This document shows positions 22,462 to 33,639 of a stretch of DNA of 64,000 bases, in pieces. The stretch spans positions 22,543,945 through 22,607,944 of the forward strand of contig CP141132.1 in NCBI GenBank assembly GCA_035236585.1, written 5' to 3'. A program made the position numbers and the translations under genes. The notes beneath the pieces were generated by a model, which did no database searches, had not been told where the DNA came from, and saw only the letters and a program-made list of their open reading frames with translations. Source of the DNA: Warburgia ugandensis (lineage: Eukaryota > Streptophyta > Magnoliopsida > Canellales > Canellaceae). Within the stretch, counting starts at the first letter, position 1, and every line of letters begins with the position of its first letter.

Positions 22462-23108
22462 CCCAATCCTCAACATTTTTCAGATACAAAGTAAATACTT
22501 AAGGGCAAGGGACATTTGTACTTGGAGACACAGGCTAAGTACAAGTAAGTAGACCTCTATCATATCTTTCAATGTTACTTGATTGTAGTTACTCTCTAAT
22601 AGCTGGGGCTGTGACTAACACTTTCTTGGGAATGATATTGATTTAAAACTTTGTCATGGCTAAAATAGATTGAGAATGTGTTTTCACACTCGGGGTTTTT
22701 ATGAAAGGTTGTTTTCCAAATGAAAAAGATTTTCATGCATTTCATATTTATAAAACAAGAGATCTCGCCTTTTTTATCAAAATTGCATCATATAAAAACC
22801 CGGGTCGTGACACTATTTGAAAACCATTTTATAAAAACCATGCAATGCAGTGGAAAATCTTTTAGTTTTAAACTCATTTTTGAAAACTCCGAGTGTGATT
22901 TGCTTTCACAACAACCAAAGTAGTTTTTTTTTAAAAAACTTTAGAAATCATAAGTGTTTTCCCAGGTCTTTCCAGTCACAACTCACAATCCAATTGTAAA
23001 TAAATACAAGTACATGACCAAAAGGGTAGAGTGTTTACTTACATGTATAATTGTCTCCTTTTGATTTTTCTTGCTCGTAGCACTAACATAGGTGTCCTTT
23101 ACTCGTGG

Positions 23109-23154
23109 CTATCCTAAAAAATGTTGAGGATAGGATGAGTATATACTATACTCA
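23109..23154 (-). repeat. Twin hairpins in LTR F
   Basis: CTATCCT (23109-23115) pairs with AGGATAG (23127-23133), followed by TGAGTATA pairing with TATACTCA across 23136-23154. The spacing between the two hairpins is the same as in B. Confidence 0.88.
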
Positions 23155-24959
23155 GTAGGAGTCTATCACTACTAGTTTTACAATGCATGCTATGTTTAAA
23201 ATCATATGCTCTTTAAAACATGTGCATGTTCAATCAATCATGTTCAATATCGATATGAAAACCACTGTCAAATCAGAATACTAACGACTTAAAGAAATAG
23301 CATAATCCAAGTCAAAAGTATCATATATTATAAACATAATGATATGCATAAGATGCTCAACTGAATCCAACTCATGGATATCTAGTATGGTATGGTCGAC
23401 CAACCTCATGTCATGCCATATGCAATGCAAGTAAATCCACGAAACCATAGGGCCCAACTATGCCCACAACCTCATCGCCATGTGGTCCCTGGGTACTTGA
23501 GGACACAGCGTCATAGCCTCCACGGGGCATATGACACATCGACCCAGTGCCGTGACACCAGTGGTAGTCCCCTGTACCACATGCAGTTGACATAGGGACA
23601 TGCCCTTTTTTGGCGTGGTACCCATCCACCTAATAGTGGTAGAGGATGGAGGCCAACCCAAACCTCTCGGCATAGCGCCCATGAGCTTATCAGCCCAAAT
23701 CATATCAGATCAAACAAGCGAAAACCTCTTTTTCAAAACCTATCCTCTTTGGGTCCCTCACAACTGCCTACCCAGCGTCTTTTGGGCACTCCAGCGTCTT
23801 TTGGTAACCCTCAAGGACATGCAATCTTTTTCAAGAACTCAATACTCACAAATCATGCAATATATGCAATTGTTTGCAAAACATGTCTATGCATAATGTA
23901 TTTAATCATATGCATTCTGAATTCATTTATATGCTGAACAAGCCATAAAATAAGTCATGCTAAACAAGTCATATAATTTATACTTAAAATATGCATTTAA
24001 AACAATCATGGCTCTTTTTAAAAGTCTCGTAGCGATAGAGCACCTACCTCAAAGTCTCCTGGAGTCACGTCCTTTATCACTCAACCCTTCCCTGGGTCTC
24101 ATTTATAAACTCCTGGGTATGAATGGATACAAAGAGTCCTTATTAATTTCAATCCATCTAGAAATTAGATCTTTAGATCTGCCTTTTAGGGTCTATGGTT
24201 CTTGCCTAATTCATTGTCAGCTAGATCCTATGATAGGGATCTACTATTCAATGAATCGCGACCACCTCACGTGCATGTGCACCTAAAGGCCGTGCTAGGG
24301 ACCGCGTTTTGGACGCGCACATGCATGCTCAAGTGATGCGCTATGACACGCATCATCGCACGGACGCACCTTGTAGCATGGCGTGTCTCAGCTCTCAGGG
24401 CACCCCGTGCATCCTGGTCAAGTCAGGACCCGTCCCCCATGTTGCGCACGTACCTGAAGGCCGCACCTGGGACAGCGTAAGCACTATCTATGCCTGGAAC
24501 CCGTGCCAGGGACCCAGTCCCAAGCGCAGGTGGAGCATGGCATCCTTGGGACACCTGGTTCGTGCAAGGCCGGCCCAAGCCGGCTTGGAGCGTTTTCCTG
24601 CCAGGAACCCGGTTGGAAAACGACTGGAAAAGACTAGATCTGGCATGGATCTGGCCTGGGGGAAGCAAACGGAGAGAAAGGGAAAGAGAAATGGCTTACC
24701 TAGGCAGCCTGGGGATGCCCTTTTTCCGATGGTGGAACCCTCGTTTCTGCCTGAACCTTGCGTTGCTAGGAAACTCGAAGAAGGGGAAACCCCATTGCCA
24801 AATTCGGAAAGAAGAGAGGGTTATGGGGAAAAATGGCAATGGCAGGCCTGACTTGGGCCTGACCATTGCCGAAAAACGCAGAGGAGACGGGTTTTCGATT
24901 TTGTCGGAAACCCCAGTCTCAAACGACTGGAAAAAACATGATTTTGAAGAGGGGGAGAT

Positions 24960-24975
24960 GGGGTATTTATAGGGG
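24960..24975 (-). promoter_or_regulatory. TATA box of LTR F
   Basis: The minus strand reads CCCCTATAAATACCC, followed downstream by the GC-rich leader block 24250-24930. Confidence 0.6.
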
Positions 24976-25535
24976 AAAGAAGGTGGTGCCGCCATTTCCC
25001 TGGTGTTTTCTGGAGAAATTGTGAAAGGAGGGTTTTCTGGAGAAATCTGGAGGTGGAAGACGACAGGGGGTGCGTTATCAAAACGGCCGCCTACGTTTTT
25101 CGTTTTTTGTTTAAATTACAGATATGCCCCTGATCTTAAAACGTCCGTAACTTCTTCATACGAACTCCATTTTCGACGTTCTTTGAGGTGTTGGATTCCA
25201 TTTTTCGAGTAGAATCTAATGGTACCAAGTTTCCTCAAAAATTAATTTGCTTAATATTTTAAATAAAATCAAACATTCAGCACAGTTCATTTCCCATAGA
25301 ATGTCCAATTTTTGTTAAAAATAGCGTAAATTGCTCAGGCATTACACTCTCTCTCTCCTCACTTTCTAATTTTCCAAAAATTCCCATGATTTTTACAAGG
25401 GAGTCATCCCCTCCTAAAAAAATGGAATCCCCCACCTTGTCCCACTTTGTTGTGATCTTGTCCCCATCTTAGATCCCTCTTAGTTATCCCATAACCTCAC
25501 CTTTCCCCAAGGATTTCCTTTAGATAGCATCAAAA

Positions 25536-25545
25536 CATATAAAAG
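25536..25545 (+). promoter_or_regulatory. TATA-like box of LTR E1
   Basis: CATATAAAAG occurs after the pyrimidine-rich tract and before the 'aggaaggaggcatctcc' block, at roughly the position of the TATA box in E0 and E4. Confidence 0.45.
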
Positions 25546-26855
25546 AGGAGGATTTTCACATGGAATAACATATTGGAAAAGGGGAGAACACCCCCTCCTA
25601 GGAAGGAGGCATCTCCACCCTTCCCTCCTAGGATTTCCTTGAATGTATGTCTTTTTCCTAATCTATTCTAGCCCTAGATCTCTTCCTTGGAGTTGTTTTC
25701 CTTGCAATGCTTTCAAGAAGATTAGGTTAATACTTTGTTTTTCTTTGCTTATCATTCTTTGTTTTTGCCTTAAGATCTTGTTGATTTATTTTTTATCCTT
25801 TATCAAGGATCCAATCTTGTTCTTCTTCACTAGTGACAGCAAAGAGAAGAGGAAACTTGGATCATTGATCTTCCTCTTTGATGTACAACTTGTTACTTCT
25901 TTAGATCTGTCATGTTTAAGAGTTATTTTCCTTGCACAGTTCATCATATCTAGCATTTTTTATTTTACTTTCTTTCCTAGGACCTCTTGTCCTATCAACA
26001 TGAGAGTGTGTTGATGTGGATATTTATAATAGATTAATGTTATTTAATTGAAAGCAATTTCCAGCATTGTATCTATGTATTATGCATTCAACTTTTTGGA
26101 TGTAATTGGTATCATTTCAATGGAAGAACTTGAAGCTCTTATTTATATTTATTTCTATCAGTGAATAACTATTGAATTGAGCATTTCAATGCATATAAAG
26201 TCACGCTTTTATATGTTGACTACTCAGAAATTGAGATTCCAGCAAACGTAGAATGATCATCTTATTGATGCTTAATTGTCAACATTGTTTACTTCTGGTT
26301 TGAATGATTCTTTAGGAAATTAATTAATTTTTTAAGTCATGTGTTTAATTCTTAGATTAGATTGCATGACAGTTAGTTGTGGGTCTATTGATTTCAGTCT
26401 ATGTTCAACTAATGAACCATGTACACCATTCATAAATCATGTGCTGGGTTGAATTCCCTTTAGATTCTTGCTTTATTTAGTTGCTAAATCTTAGTGTAGC
26501 ATTAGTTAATTCATGGTTTTCATCTTTATTTAGAGTTAGGAAGTTTCCAATTTTGGTTTTAAAAATTTTCTAATTTAGGAAAGTTTTATTCTTACAAAGT
26601 ATGTTTTTAAGTAACTTTATAAATGTACCATCTTTTACTTTTAGCATACTTCCTTGTTTCATGTTTACATTTATGATAAGTTTCGATTCTTAGTTTAGAA
26701 TAACATCTCACTATTTTTGGCTAGGTTAGGTAATTTAAGGAAGGACCCACTAATCTTACAAATCCATTCGATTCCTCATGGGATTGACCTTCATCATGTG
26801 AATTACTATACTAATTTGTGCACTTGTGAGTTTTAACTTAAATCACAACATAGAC

Positions 26856-27300
26856 ACATATGCTCATAGGACCCTATCATCACCTATTAGTGACTACGTG
26901 GCCTCTACGTGGGCTCATGGTTACTACATGATCTCGACTCATGGACCTCATGGGGCTACCCAGCAACTACTGAGAGCACTTTACCATGAGAAGTTACTCC
27001 TACTGCCTATCGTCTCCATCATAGGGCTAGTATCAATCTCATCTCAAAGGTTAGTGGCCAACTACATCTCCTAGCATAGGGTCTCTAGCACTTATGACAA
27101 ACTTACATAGTGCACTTGTCTAGCAATCTAGAACTTACAATACTCTAAGACCTCTTATAAAGAACCTTGATGAAAATCCATAACTCACGGCTCACCACCA
27201 GACATGTAATGCTTTGCTAAGTATAAATGAAAATAATGCCTCTAAGCCTTTGGCCAATCCATAAATCTATCAGTCAAAATCATAGAAAAATCAAAATCAT
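26856..27300 (-). mobile_element. 5' LTR of element H, third piece (right end not found)
   Basis: This sequence follows the right TAGAC of E1, so its start continues H's LTR from 19100. I could not find the 5' terminus (minus-strand TGT...) with confidence; a candidate ending in CTTACA lies at about 27135. Beyond about 27300 nothing ties the sequence to H. Confidence 0.45.
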
Positions 27301-28080
27301 GATATAATGGTTAGCATCCTATTTACTTTGCTTTACATCATACCTTTCATGTACTATTTCTTTTTATTACTTGTGTTTTACTCTCTTGGTTATGCACCTT
27401 AGCAACTAAGTGTCCTTAGGTTATGACTCTAATTCCATTAACTTCATGTTCTTATAATCTAGAGTAGCATGACCTTTTACTATAGTACTTAGGTCTAAGA
27501 AATGCTTGATGCTATGTCATTACTACACCTTAGCTAATACTATTATAGTGTTTGTCATGAAGTTCATAATGTTTAAAAAATTTCCTTTTACTAGTCCACT
27601 TATTGTGTTGATAATCATAGTTAGCCCAAATTTAGATTCTATGTATGACTGAGTGTTCACCTCACCTAGTTCAGTTCATAGGAATGTATTTTCTAACACT
27701 TAAGTGCTAACAAGCCATATATCTTCCTTGGATAGATTCATAGGATTTGATTAACTAAGGCATAGGAGACTTAGTCATAGATGATTAAGGCATATGAGGT
27801 TTAAGCGTAAGAACTAAGTCTTGGGAGAGATAATGCTTAAGTGATTAAGTTATAAGTGATTTCAGGCTTAGTTGGCTAAGACATAGGGGACTAAGATATA
27901 AGTGACTTGTGTTATAGGGAACCACGATCTTTACTTAAAGAGGGAGGCACCTCCTAAAAAAGTGATGCCTCCTCTTTGTTTGGTTGTCACCTAAGTTGAC
28001 TCCTTAAGTGGGGAAACTTCTAATTCTATTTCACACTCAAAATACCTCAAATTCCTATGTTTTACCCCATCTTTCTTATT
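27300..28080. other. Unassigned non-coding stretch with degenerate 'aagtgattaag' words
   Basis: I see no gene and no clear homology to other parts of the window. Between 27740 and 27920 words such as 'gattaactaagg', 'gattaaggcat', 'gattaagtta' and 'gactaagata' recur at irregular 20-35 base steps, giving a degenerate minisatellite look. A hairpin at 27937-27977 marks the approach to the E2 LTR. Confidence 0.5.
27937..27977 (+). repeat. Hairpin with AAAGAGGAGGCA arms
   Basis: AAAGAGGGAGGCA (27937-27949) pairs with TGCCTCCTCTTT (27966-27977), with one bulged G. Similar 'ggaggcacc...ggtgatgcc' folds recur upstream of the TATA position in the Athila-like LTRs, for example 28158-28175 and 36452-36486. 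Confidence 0.75.
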
Positions 28081-29672
28081 TTATTTTTCTCTCACTCTTT
28101 TCACTTTCTTTCCTAATTTGACCATATCACATACTTAGAAAGGGAGGATCTCTATGCCACCTTTGTAGAAAGGTGATGCCTTCCACCCTTTCGAATTCCA
28201 TCATGCCACTTGACTTGCTAATCCTATATCCCAAATCTCTCCACTTAAATTTCAACCTAAGTCCCATATCTAATTGCATATTTCTTTCCTAAAATAAGAT
28301 CTCATCAAATTGGAAACCCAAATATCTATAACTATTCCAAGTGTTTCCACGTGAAATTCAAGTAGAGGGTTTTCTTTGCACTTTAATTCTAAGTTAGGCT
28401 CTTGCTTTGGTTCCTTGCTTTTGCATTGAATCTTTGCCTTCATCTCTCTAGTTTTGTTACTTATTCTCCTAAGTTCTACATTATTGCTTCTTTGGTAGTT
28501 ACAACCAAGAGAAACAGCAGCTTAAATCATTTGATTTCCCTTCCTATTTAAGTTGCTTTTTACTTAGTTCTAGCACTAGTTTGAGCTACAGTTTTCCCTT
28601 AAAAAAGTTCCTATCCTTCTAGTTTCTTTTCTTTTGATTTTATTTTGGGCTACACTTGAATGTTATCTGATCTTAGTTTAAGGATTTTGAAGGGAGTTGT
28701 TGGTTTGATTTAAATCAAGTTTTAGGATAAAAGTGTTCAATTTTTAGATTATGTAACATGTTCATGCGCACTATATTTGATGTACTTTGGCATTCAATTA
28801 ATAAAGTTCTTTGAGGATAATTATACATGCTTGTTTCTAATGTTAAAGTAATTTAGATTTAGAATTTTATCTTGCAATAATAGTTCCTGTGATGTTGATT
28901 TCCATGCTTGGCTTGATTTGAGTTTCTTAAGTGCTAAAAATCTAGAAATTTTCCATTCAATCTTTATGCTTAATTTTCAGCAGCTTATTCATTAGAATTG
29001 CTTGATTCATTAGGAATTCATTTATCTTTTTTAAGGTGTTTTAAGTCCCTTGATTACATGGCATGTTATTTTTCTTTTGATTCATTAAATTAGACCATCT
29101 TATACCCCACGAACCATGCGCACCATCCCATGGATCATGCACATGGTATTATGGTGAAGTTTATTTTGATTAATGGTTTCTTTAGTTTTTTGGTTTAATT
29201 TAATAGTAGTTAATTGGTAATTTGCATCCTAGTTTATTTTTAGAATGTTTCTCTTTTGAGTTTTAGGAAGTTCCATTTTTAGAAAGTTTAGTTTTAGAAA
29301 AGTGTTAAATTAAGAAAGTTTCCCTTTTAATATGTTTCCTCAAGCTAAATTACTTATATTAATTCATTCTAGTTATGTATTGGCTTCCTTTAGTTGAATG
29401 CATGTATGTTAGGTAAGTTTCTAATACCATTGCTTAGTTTTATTCTTATCAAGTTTTCTTTAATTGTTGTTTCTAATTTTATGCTTATTTCTTTCTTTTA
29501 TGATTTACTTTCCTAGTTTAAATTCAAATCCCATTCAGTCTCTTTCTTTAGCTGAAGTTAAATACTTTAAATAAGATCCATTAAACATACAAATTTGTTG
29601 TGGGATTGACCTCTCTTGTATACTAATACTACACTAATTCATGTGCTTGCTAGTAATTTTAAAGCAACGACA
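28080..29672 (+). mobile_element. Athila-like LTR, 3' part (E2)
   Basis: It follows the E1/E4 order from the 'tctctcactcttttcac' pyrimidine tract to the LTR end at 29672 (CAACGACA), which sits six bases from a tRNA-Asp-like primer site. The 33-bp stem-loop is intact at 29114-29146. The 5' part, including TGATAAG, is not recognisable; it was lost or has diverged into the 27300-28080 stretch. This is the 5' LTR of element E2 because a primer site and leader follow. Confidence 0.75.
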
Positions 29673-29678
29673 AGTTTT

Positions 29679-29696
29679 TGGCACTATTGTCAGAGA
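29679..29696 (+). other. Primer-binding site, tRNA-Asp type (E2)
   Basis: TGGCACTATTGTCAGAGA matches the complement of the plant tRNA-Asp 3' end (TGGCGCCGTTGCCGGGGA) at 12 of 18 positions; the changes are mostly C-to-T or G-to-A, as expected from decay of methylated DNA. This primer is typical of the Athila/Tat group. Confidence 0.75.
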
Positions 29697-32600
29697 ATTG
29701 CAACAAATTTGTGGTTAGATCTTTATTTAGATTGTTTATCTGTAGTCACAGTTTTAGGTTGCATTAGAATAGGATTTTTGCTTCATTCTTGCATATTTTG
29801 TTAATTCCTCAAAAAATTGACATATCTTACTTTTTTTTGTGCAAGGAAAATTTGGCAAAGGAGCGGCTACAATCCTATAAGCCAAAGCTTCATCAACTTA
29901 ATTAGGAATTCCTCGCTTTCTCAAATTAGGATTTTGAGCAAACTTGTAGTGAGGCACCATTATAATTTGCATTTTATTATTCAATTTTAAATTGGCTATA
30001 ATAATATAGGGCAAGTGTGGGGTATGGTGGCCCACACTTGATCTTCATCAGAAGCGCTACTATAAGCTTCTCTCACTCTCTTTTATTTTCTTAATCTAGC
30101 TGCATTTATTATAGGTTGCATATTGGTTGGAAGTTTAATTCATAGTATTTAATTTTTCATAAAAATCACCTCATTAGTTACCCATATGTTACAACTTATA
30201 AGGGTAAATTATGGTTTTAAGACCAAAATTTGTCACACATGCATTTTTGACCTAATGAAGCAAAAGTTTGTTCTTTTGTAGGTCTAAAAGCTAATCCATA
30301 GTACACATGCGATTAATGATGTTTTATAGGATTTAATTAGAAATTTTTAATCTTTTGTAGGAAATGAGATAGTGATCCAACAACTGTGATCGATCGAGAT
30401 GAACATTGAAGATTAAGATCAAAAGATAGAGTCAAAGCCTCAAAATCATCACTTCAACATAGAAAAAAAGGACAAGATCATCTTTAGGGCAAGTAATGAA
30501 TGCATTCAAAGGAGTTAAAGGGGGCTAGAGTGGACCCATGAAGCAAGCCATGCATTTTCACCACCTTTTACATTGGAACTATTCAGGTCACCTTAGCCAT
30601 ATAAGCCATGAGAGAAGGTGACAAGCAAAGGAATTCAAGAGAAACCATTCAAGCTACTCAAGCCAAGGGATGGGACCATGAAACCAAGACAAGAAAGCTT
30701 CCAAAGCCAGCCATGAAGCCTAGCCAAAGGAGCCTTCAAAGTTGGCCATCTAAGCCATTAGGCTAAGCTAAATGGAAGGATAGGATTGGGTGAAATTCAA
30801 AAGGATTATCCATGAAATTTTAAGGAATATTTTGACAATAATTAAGGAAAATCTTATTAGGATAAGTTGGCTTATGGACCAATAATGAGAACCTTCCATT
30901 TTTTATTTTTTTCCCACTTTTTTATCACTTTCCACATCACTACCAAATACCACCATAAATTTGACTTTTTGTTCGTGAGTCCTGCCATTCTATAACACTT
31001 CCTCCTTCCTAAACTCCCATTCTAACCACCCGACCAATCCCAGGTCCTTAAAAAATCACTTAACCAATCAAACTTTTCCTTATCACCTCACTTTTCTAAG
31101 TTTTTCCTATCCCCCACTTTCCTTCCACCTTCCTTTTTTCTTCCCATCTCTTTCCTACCTTATCACCTCACCCACCTTCCTAATTTGGAGGATCTCCAAT
31201 GATTTTTGAAGAGGGGGATGTCCCTTTCTAAAAAGGTGGTGTCTCCCACCTAATCCACCTCCAAAGACAGCCACCTCTCACCCCTTGTTTCCTACTTGAA
31301 AACCCTAGCCTTTCCCCTATCCTAGCCATCCAAAATAAGAAGATTTCATCCCCAACACACCTTGTTATTAGAGTACCATAGAAAAAATATGAAAAAAATT
31401 ATAAAATCAGCACAAACCAAAGCAAAAAAGGAGACCTATTCTCAAAAGGAAAAAGTTGCAAGGAGATGTCCTCTTCCTAGCTTCTCAATCTCTCCTTTTT
31501 GTTTGGATTTTCTTTGCTTAGGTGCTGCTACTTTATTTTTTAAGGTGTGAGGCATCTTTTCAAGCTATTCCACACCTGGTTTTAGGGTATTTGATTCTCC
31601 ATTCAAGGTTGGTTCATTTTACTTTCCTTCTTGTTTGATCTTAGTGCTTTTCATGCTAGCTTTTACTTGATTTCCTTTGCTCTTTCCTTGCCATAAAAAC
31701 TTAGATTCAAGACTAGTTTTCCCTTGAAGTGTCAATCAAGGGAAGTCATCTTGAATCTAGTTTTCCCCTTTACCTTTCATTGCCTCTTAATTCTCTTTTA
31801 CCTTCCATTGAACTCCAGCTTTATTTGTTTTAGTTTCCATTGAGTTTCAGCCTTGTTTACTTAAGTTCTTTTGAGTTTTGCCATATATTCCATAAGAGTT
31901 CCCTTGGATTTCAAGCTTATTAAAGGAGGAATCATCTTTAATAATTATTTTTGGATTTAATTTGGAGAAAAAGGTGGTGCATTTTAATCAAAAGTGAATG
32001 CACACTTCATGTATTCATGTGTATGCAACTCATTGGTGATTAATGGAATCTTACTTTTTGATGAATGAAACATGTTTACTTCTTACTTGTTACATATTGA
32101 TGATAACTTGAATTAGTGTTATCTTGTGTTGAATTCATCAATGAGTAAAATCAATAGTCATAAGAAGTCAAGCGTCCACTTCAAAAGTGGAACATATGGT
32201 TTTAAAAAGATTAAATGTTGAAGCATTGCATGATATTATGAAAGTTGATTGTTCCTTCATTGATTTCATTATTCGTTCAATCAAGCATGATGTTAAGTGA
32301 TTTATTGATTTATTAGATCCAATTTGTTTCCTTCATTCATGATAGGAAAGTAGTTTAGTAGTGTTGATCCTGATTAACTCATTTATATGTTGTTAATGTA
32401 GTTCTTAAAGTTTTCTTTTCCATAAGTTTGATTGCTTGCTTTAGTAGTTCATGATTAAATTAGTTGTTTAAAGCATGTTCCCTTAAGTTAGTTGTTTATT
32501 TCACACTTAGGAAATTAAGTTAAGAAAGTTGTTAAAATTGCAATTTAGGAAAGTTGGTTATTTGAATTTTAGAAAGTTCTTACTTTAGGAAGATCTTTAA

Positions 32601-33610
32601 TTTAGGAAAGTCATAGATTTAGAAAGTCTCATTTAAGAAAGTTTTACTTTTGAAAAGTGCATGTTTTGGGCAAGTTTTCAATTCTTGCATGCTTCTAATT
32701 TATGCATAATTTCCATGTTTGATTTCCATACATCGATTACAAGAAATATCTCTTGAATTTTGGCTAGCTTAGATAGTGCAAAGTAGGGACCACTAATATC
32801 ACATTAGTTCAACTCCTCGTGGGATCAACCTCGTTAGCAAGCTATATTGCCAATGATTCATGCACTTGTGAGATTAACTTAAAATACGCAATCATCATTC
32901 ATTATACTTGTTGCATTAGATTACACCTAATTAACAAAGGTTACTTTGTTAGATAGCATATGGGTAAGCATTAATTTTCTTTCCTTGTATTGCATTGCAC
33001 ATTTATTGCTTTGCCCCACAGGAGCCCTCATTAGATAAGGACTAATTTCATCATCAAATCCTTGGCCCACTTAAGTAATCAAATCAATTCCTTGCATGAT
33101 CCCTATCTCAGCCCTTAAAGTTTAATTTAAAATCAAGTAACAAGAGACTTCGGGTTTCGAGCTTGTAGGAACCTTTTAGAAAGAGTAGATCTATTGTTAC
33201 TCCAATGGTTTCTAAGCACCATGTTTATAATGGATATCCAAAATCCAAGAGATTTTTCCATGCATTTCATTAACGATTGTTGAGGTCTAAATGCATCCTT
33301 TCATGAGAATTGTACGAACCACTTTGGGTAGGACCTAACTAATAAGCAATATTCAAGCATGGATAAAAGGAGTTGTATAGATCTAGGTCTAAAAGTTACC
33401 ACCCTATGTATTAACAAAGATCATCAAATCAAGCTCGATAGCATTAGGAATTGTTCATTTGCACAGCATATAGAATTAGGAGTCACATTTAGATTTAGGT
33501 TGTATCATTTAGATATGTTTCATTTTAGTGAATGCAAGGACATCAATCCTAGAACACACAATTAGTACCATTTGATCTTTAGATTGAACATACCAATAGG
33601 AAAGGGATGA
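29697..33610 (+). mobile_element. Leader of Athila-like element E2, split by LTR E3; gag-pol absent
   Basis: 29697-30139 and 32891-33610 together match the E4 leader (38452-39650) step by step: 'gggcaagtgtggg', 'tggcccacac', 'cattatacttgttgcat', 'gatagcatatgggtaag', 'aaagatcatcaaatcaag'. The match ends at about 33610, just where gag starts in E4. No gag or pol sequence follows, so the coding region was deleted. Solo LTR E3 sits between the two halves. The ORF at 33359-33565 is leader sequence that also exists, with changes, in E4. Confidence 0.8.
30140..32890 (+). mobile_element. Solo Athila-like LTR (E3) inserted in the E2 leader
   Basis: The start (near 30140) aligns with the TGATAAG starts of E1 and E4 but has lost the exact terminus. 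The body shares 'cattagttaccc', 'gatcgatcgag', 'aagccatgagag' and the pyrimidine tract. It ends near 32890 ('cttaaaatacgca'), after which the E2 leader resumes at the point matching 38895. Length is about 2.75 kb. No clear target duplication remains, and the 33-bp stem-loop is not recognisable, which makes E3 the most diverged copy. No coding region. Confidence 0.75.
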
Positions 33611-33623
33611 GACACCAAGATTT

Positions 33624-33638
33624 TGGCATTGTTGCAAG
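33624..33638 (+). other. Primer-site-like fragment out of context
   Basis: TGGCATTGTTGCAAG preceded by 'caccaagatt' closely resembles the E5 primer site and its flank (minus strand at 52595-52561). No LTR precedes it: upstream is the E2 leader, and what follows is unlike any leader here. I infer a recombination scar. Confidence 0.45.
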
Positions 33639-33639
33639 T

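Larger units (their letters stand above)
20261..22812 (+). mobile_element. LTR G nested in F, opposite orientation, CTATT target duplication
   Basis: It starts TGTAATGACTCCAATTTTG and ends AAAAACCCGGGTCGTGACA, with exact CTATT on both sides (20256-20260, 22813-22817). At 2552 bp it has the same plan as B and F read the other way: TATA (20684-20701), GC-rich leader (20880-21250), conserved block 21720-22090, hairpin 22443-22461. The first 20 bases, however, look more like the C family start than the B start. The 3' half is clearly B-like. It is a solo LTR, and the youngest insertion in this nest. Confidence 0.92.
20189..25346 (-). mobile_element. LTR F nested in E1, interrupted by G
   Basis: The minus strand starts TGTAATGCCTGAGCAATTT and ends AAAAACCCGGGTCATCACA. 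Flanks are CTCTC (20184-20188, 25347-25351), which is a valid duplication but uninformative inside a CT repeat. Removing G and one CTCTATT-type duplication leaves about 2.6 kb, nearly colinear with B: twin hairpins (23109-23154), the 23440-23700 conserved block, GC-rich leader (24250-24930) and TATA (24960-24975). It is a solo LTR of the B family; no coding region is attached. Confidence 0.9.
19101..26850 (+). mobile_element. Solo Athila-like LTR E1 with TAGAC target duplication, interrupted by F
   Basis: It starts TGATAAGTGTC and ends AATCACAACA, flanked by exact TAGAC (19096-19100, 26851-26855). Removing the nested LTR F and one CTCTC leaves about 2.6 kb, the same size class as E3 and E4. 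The first 300 bp match the starts of E4 and of the E5 3' LTR (45206 downwards). A TATA box is at 25536-25545. The 33-bp stem-loop of this family is present but degraded at 26417-26447. No internal region follows the LTR, so this is a solo LTR formed by LTR-LTR recombination. Confidence 0.92.

Noticed and set aside
24309-25081. ORF of 180 codons and neighbours in LTR F
   Set aside because: Same GC-rich leader as in B, same argument. The peptide is low in recognisable features and is not shared with B.
25643-26014. 123-codon hydrophobic ORF
   Set aside because: It lies in the T-rich 3' half of LTR E1 and has no counterpart in E0, E2 or E4; T-rich DNA naturally reads as Phe/Leu.
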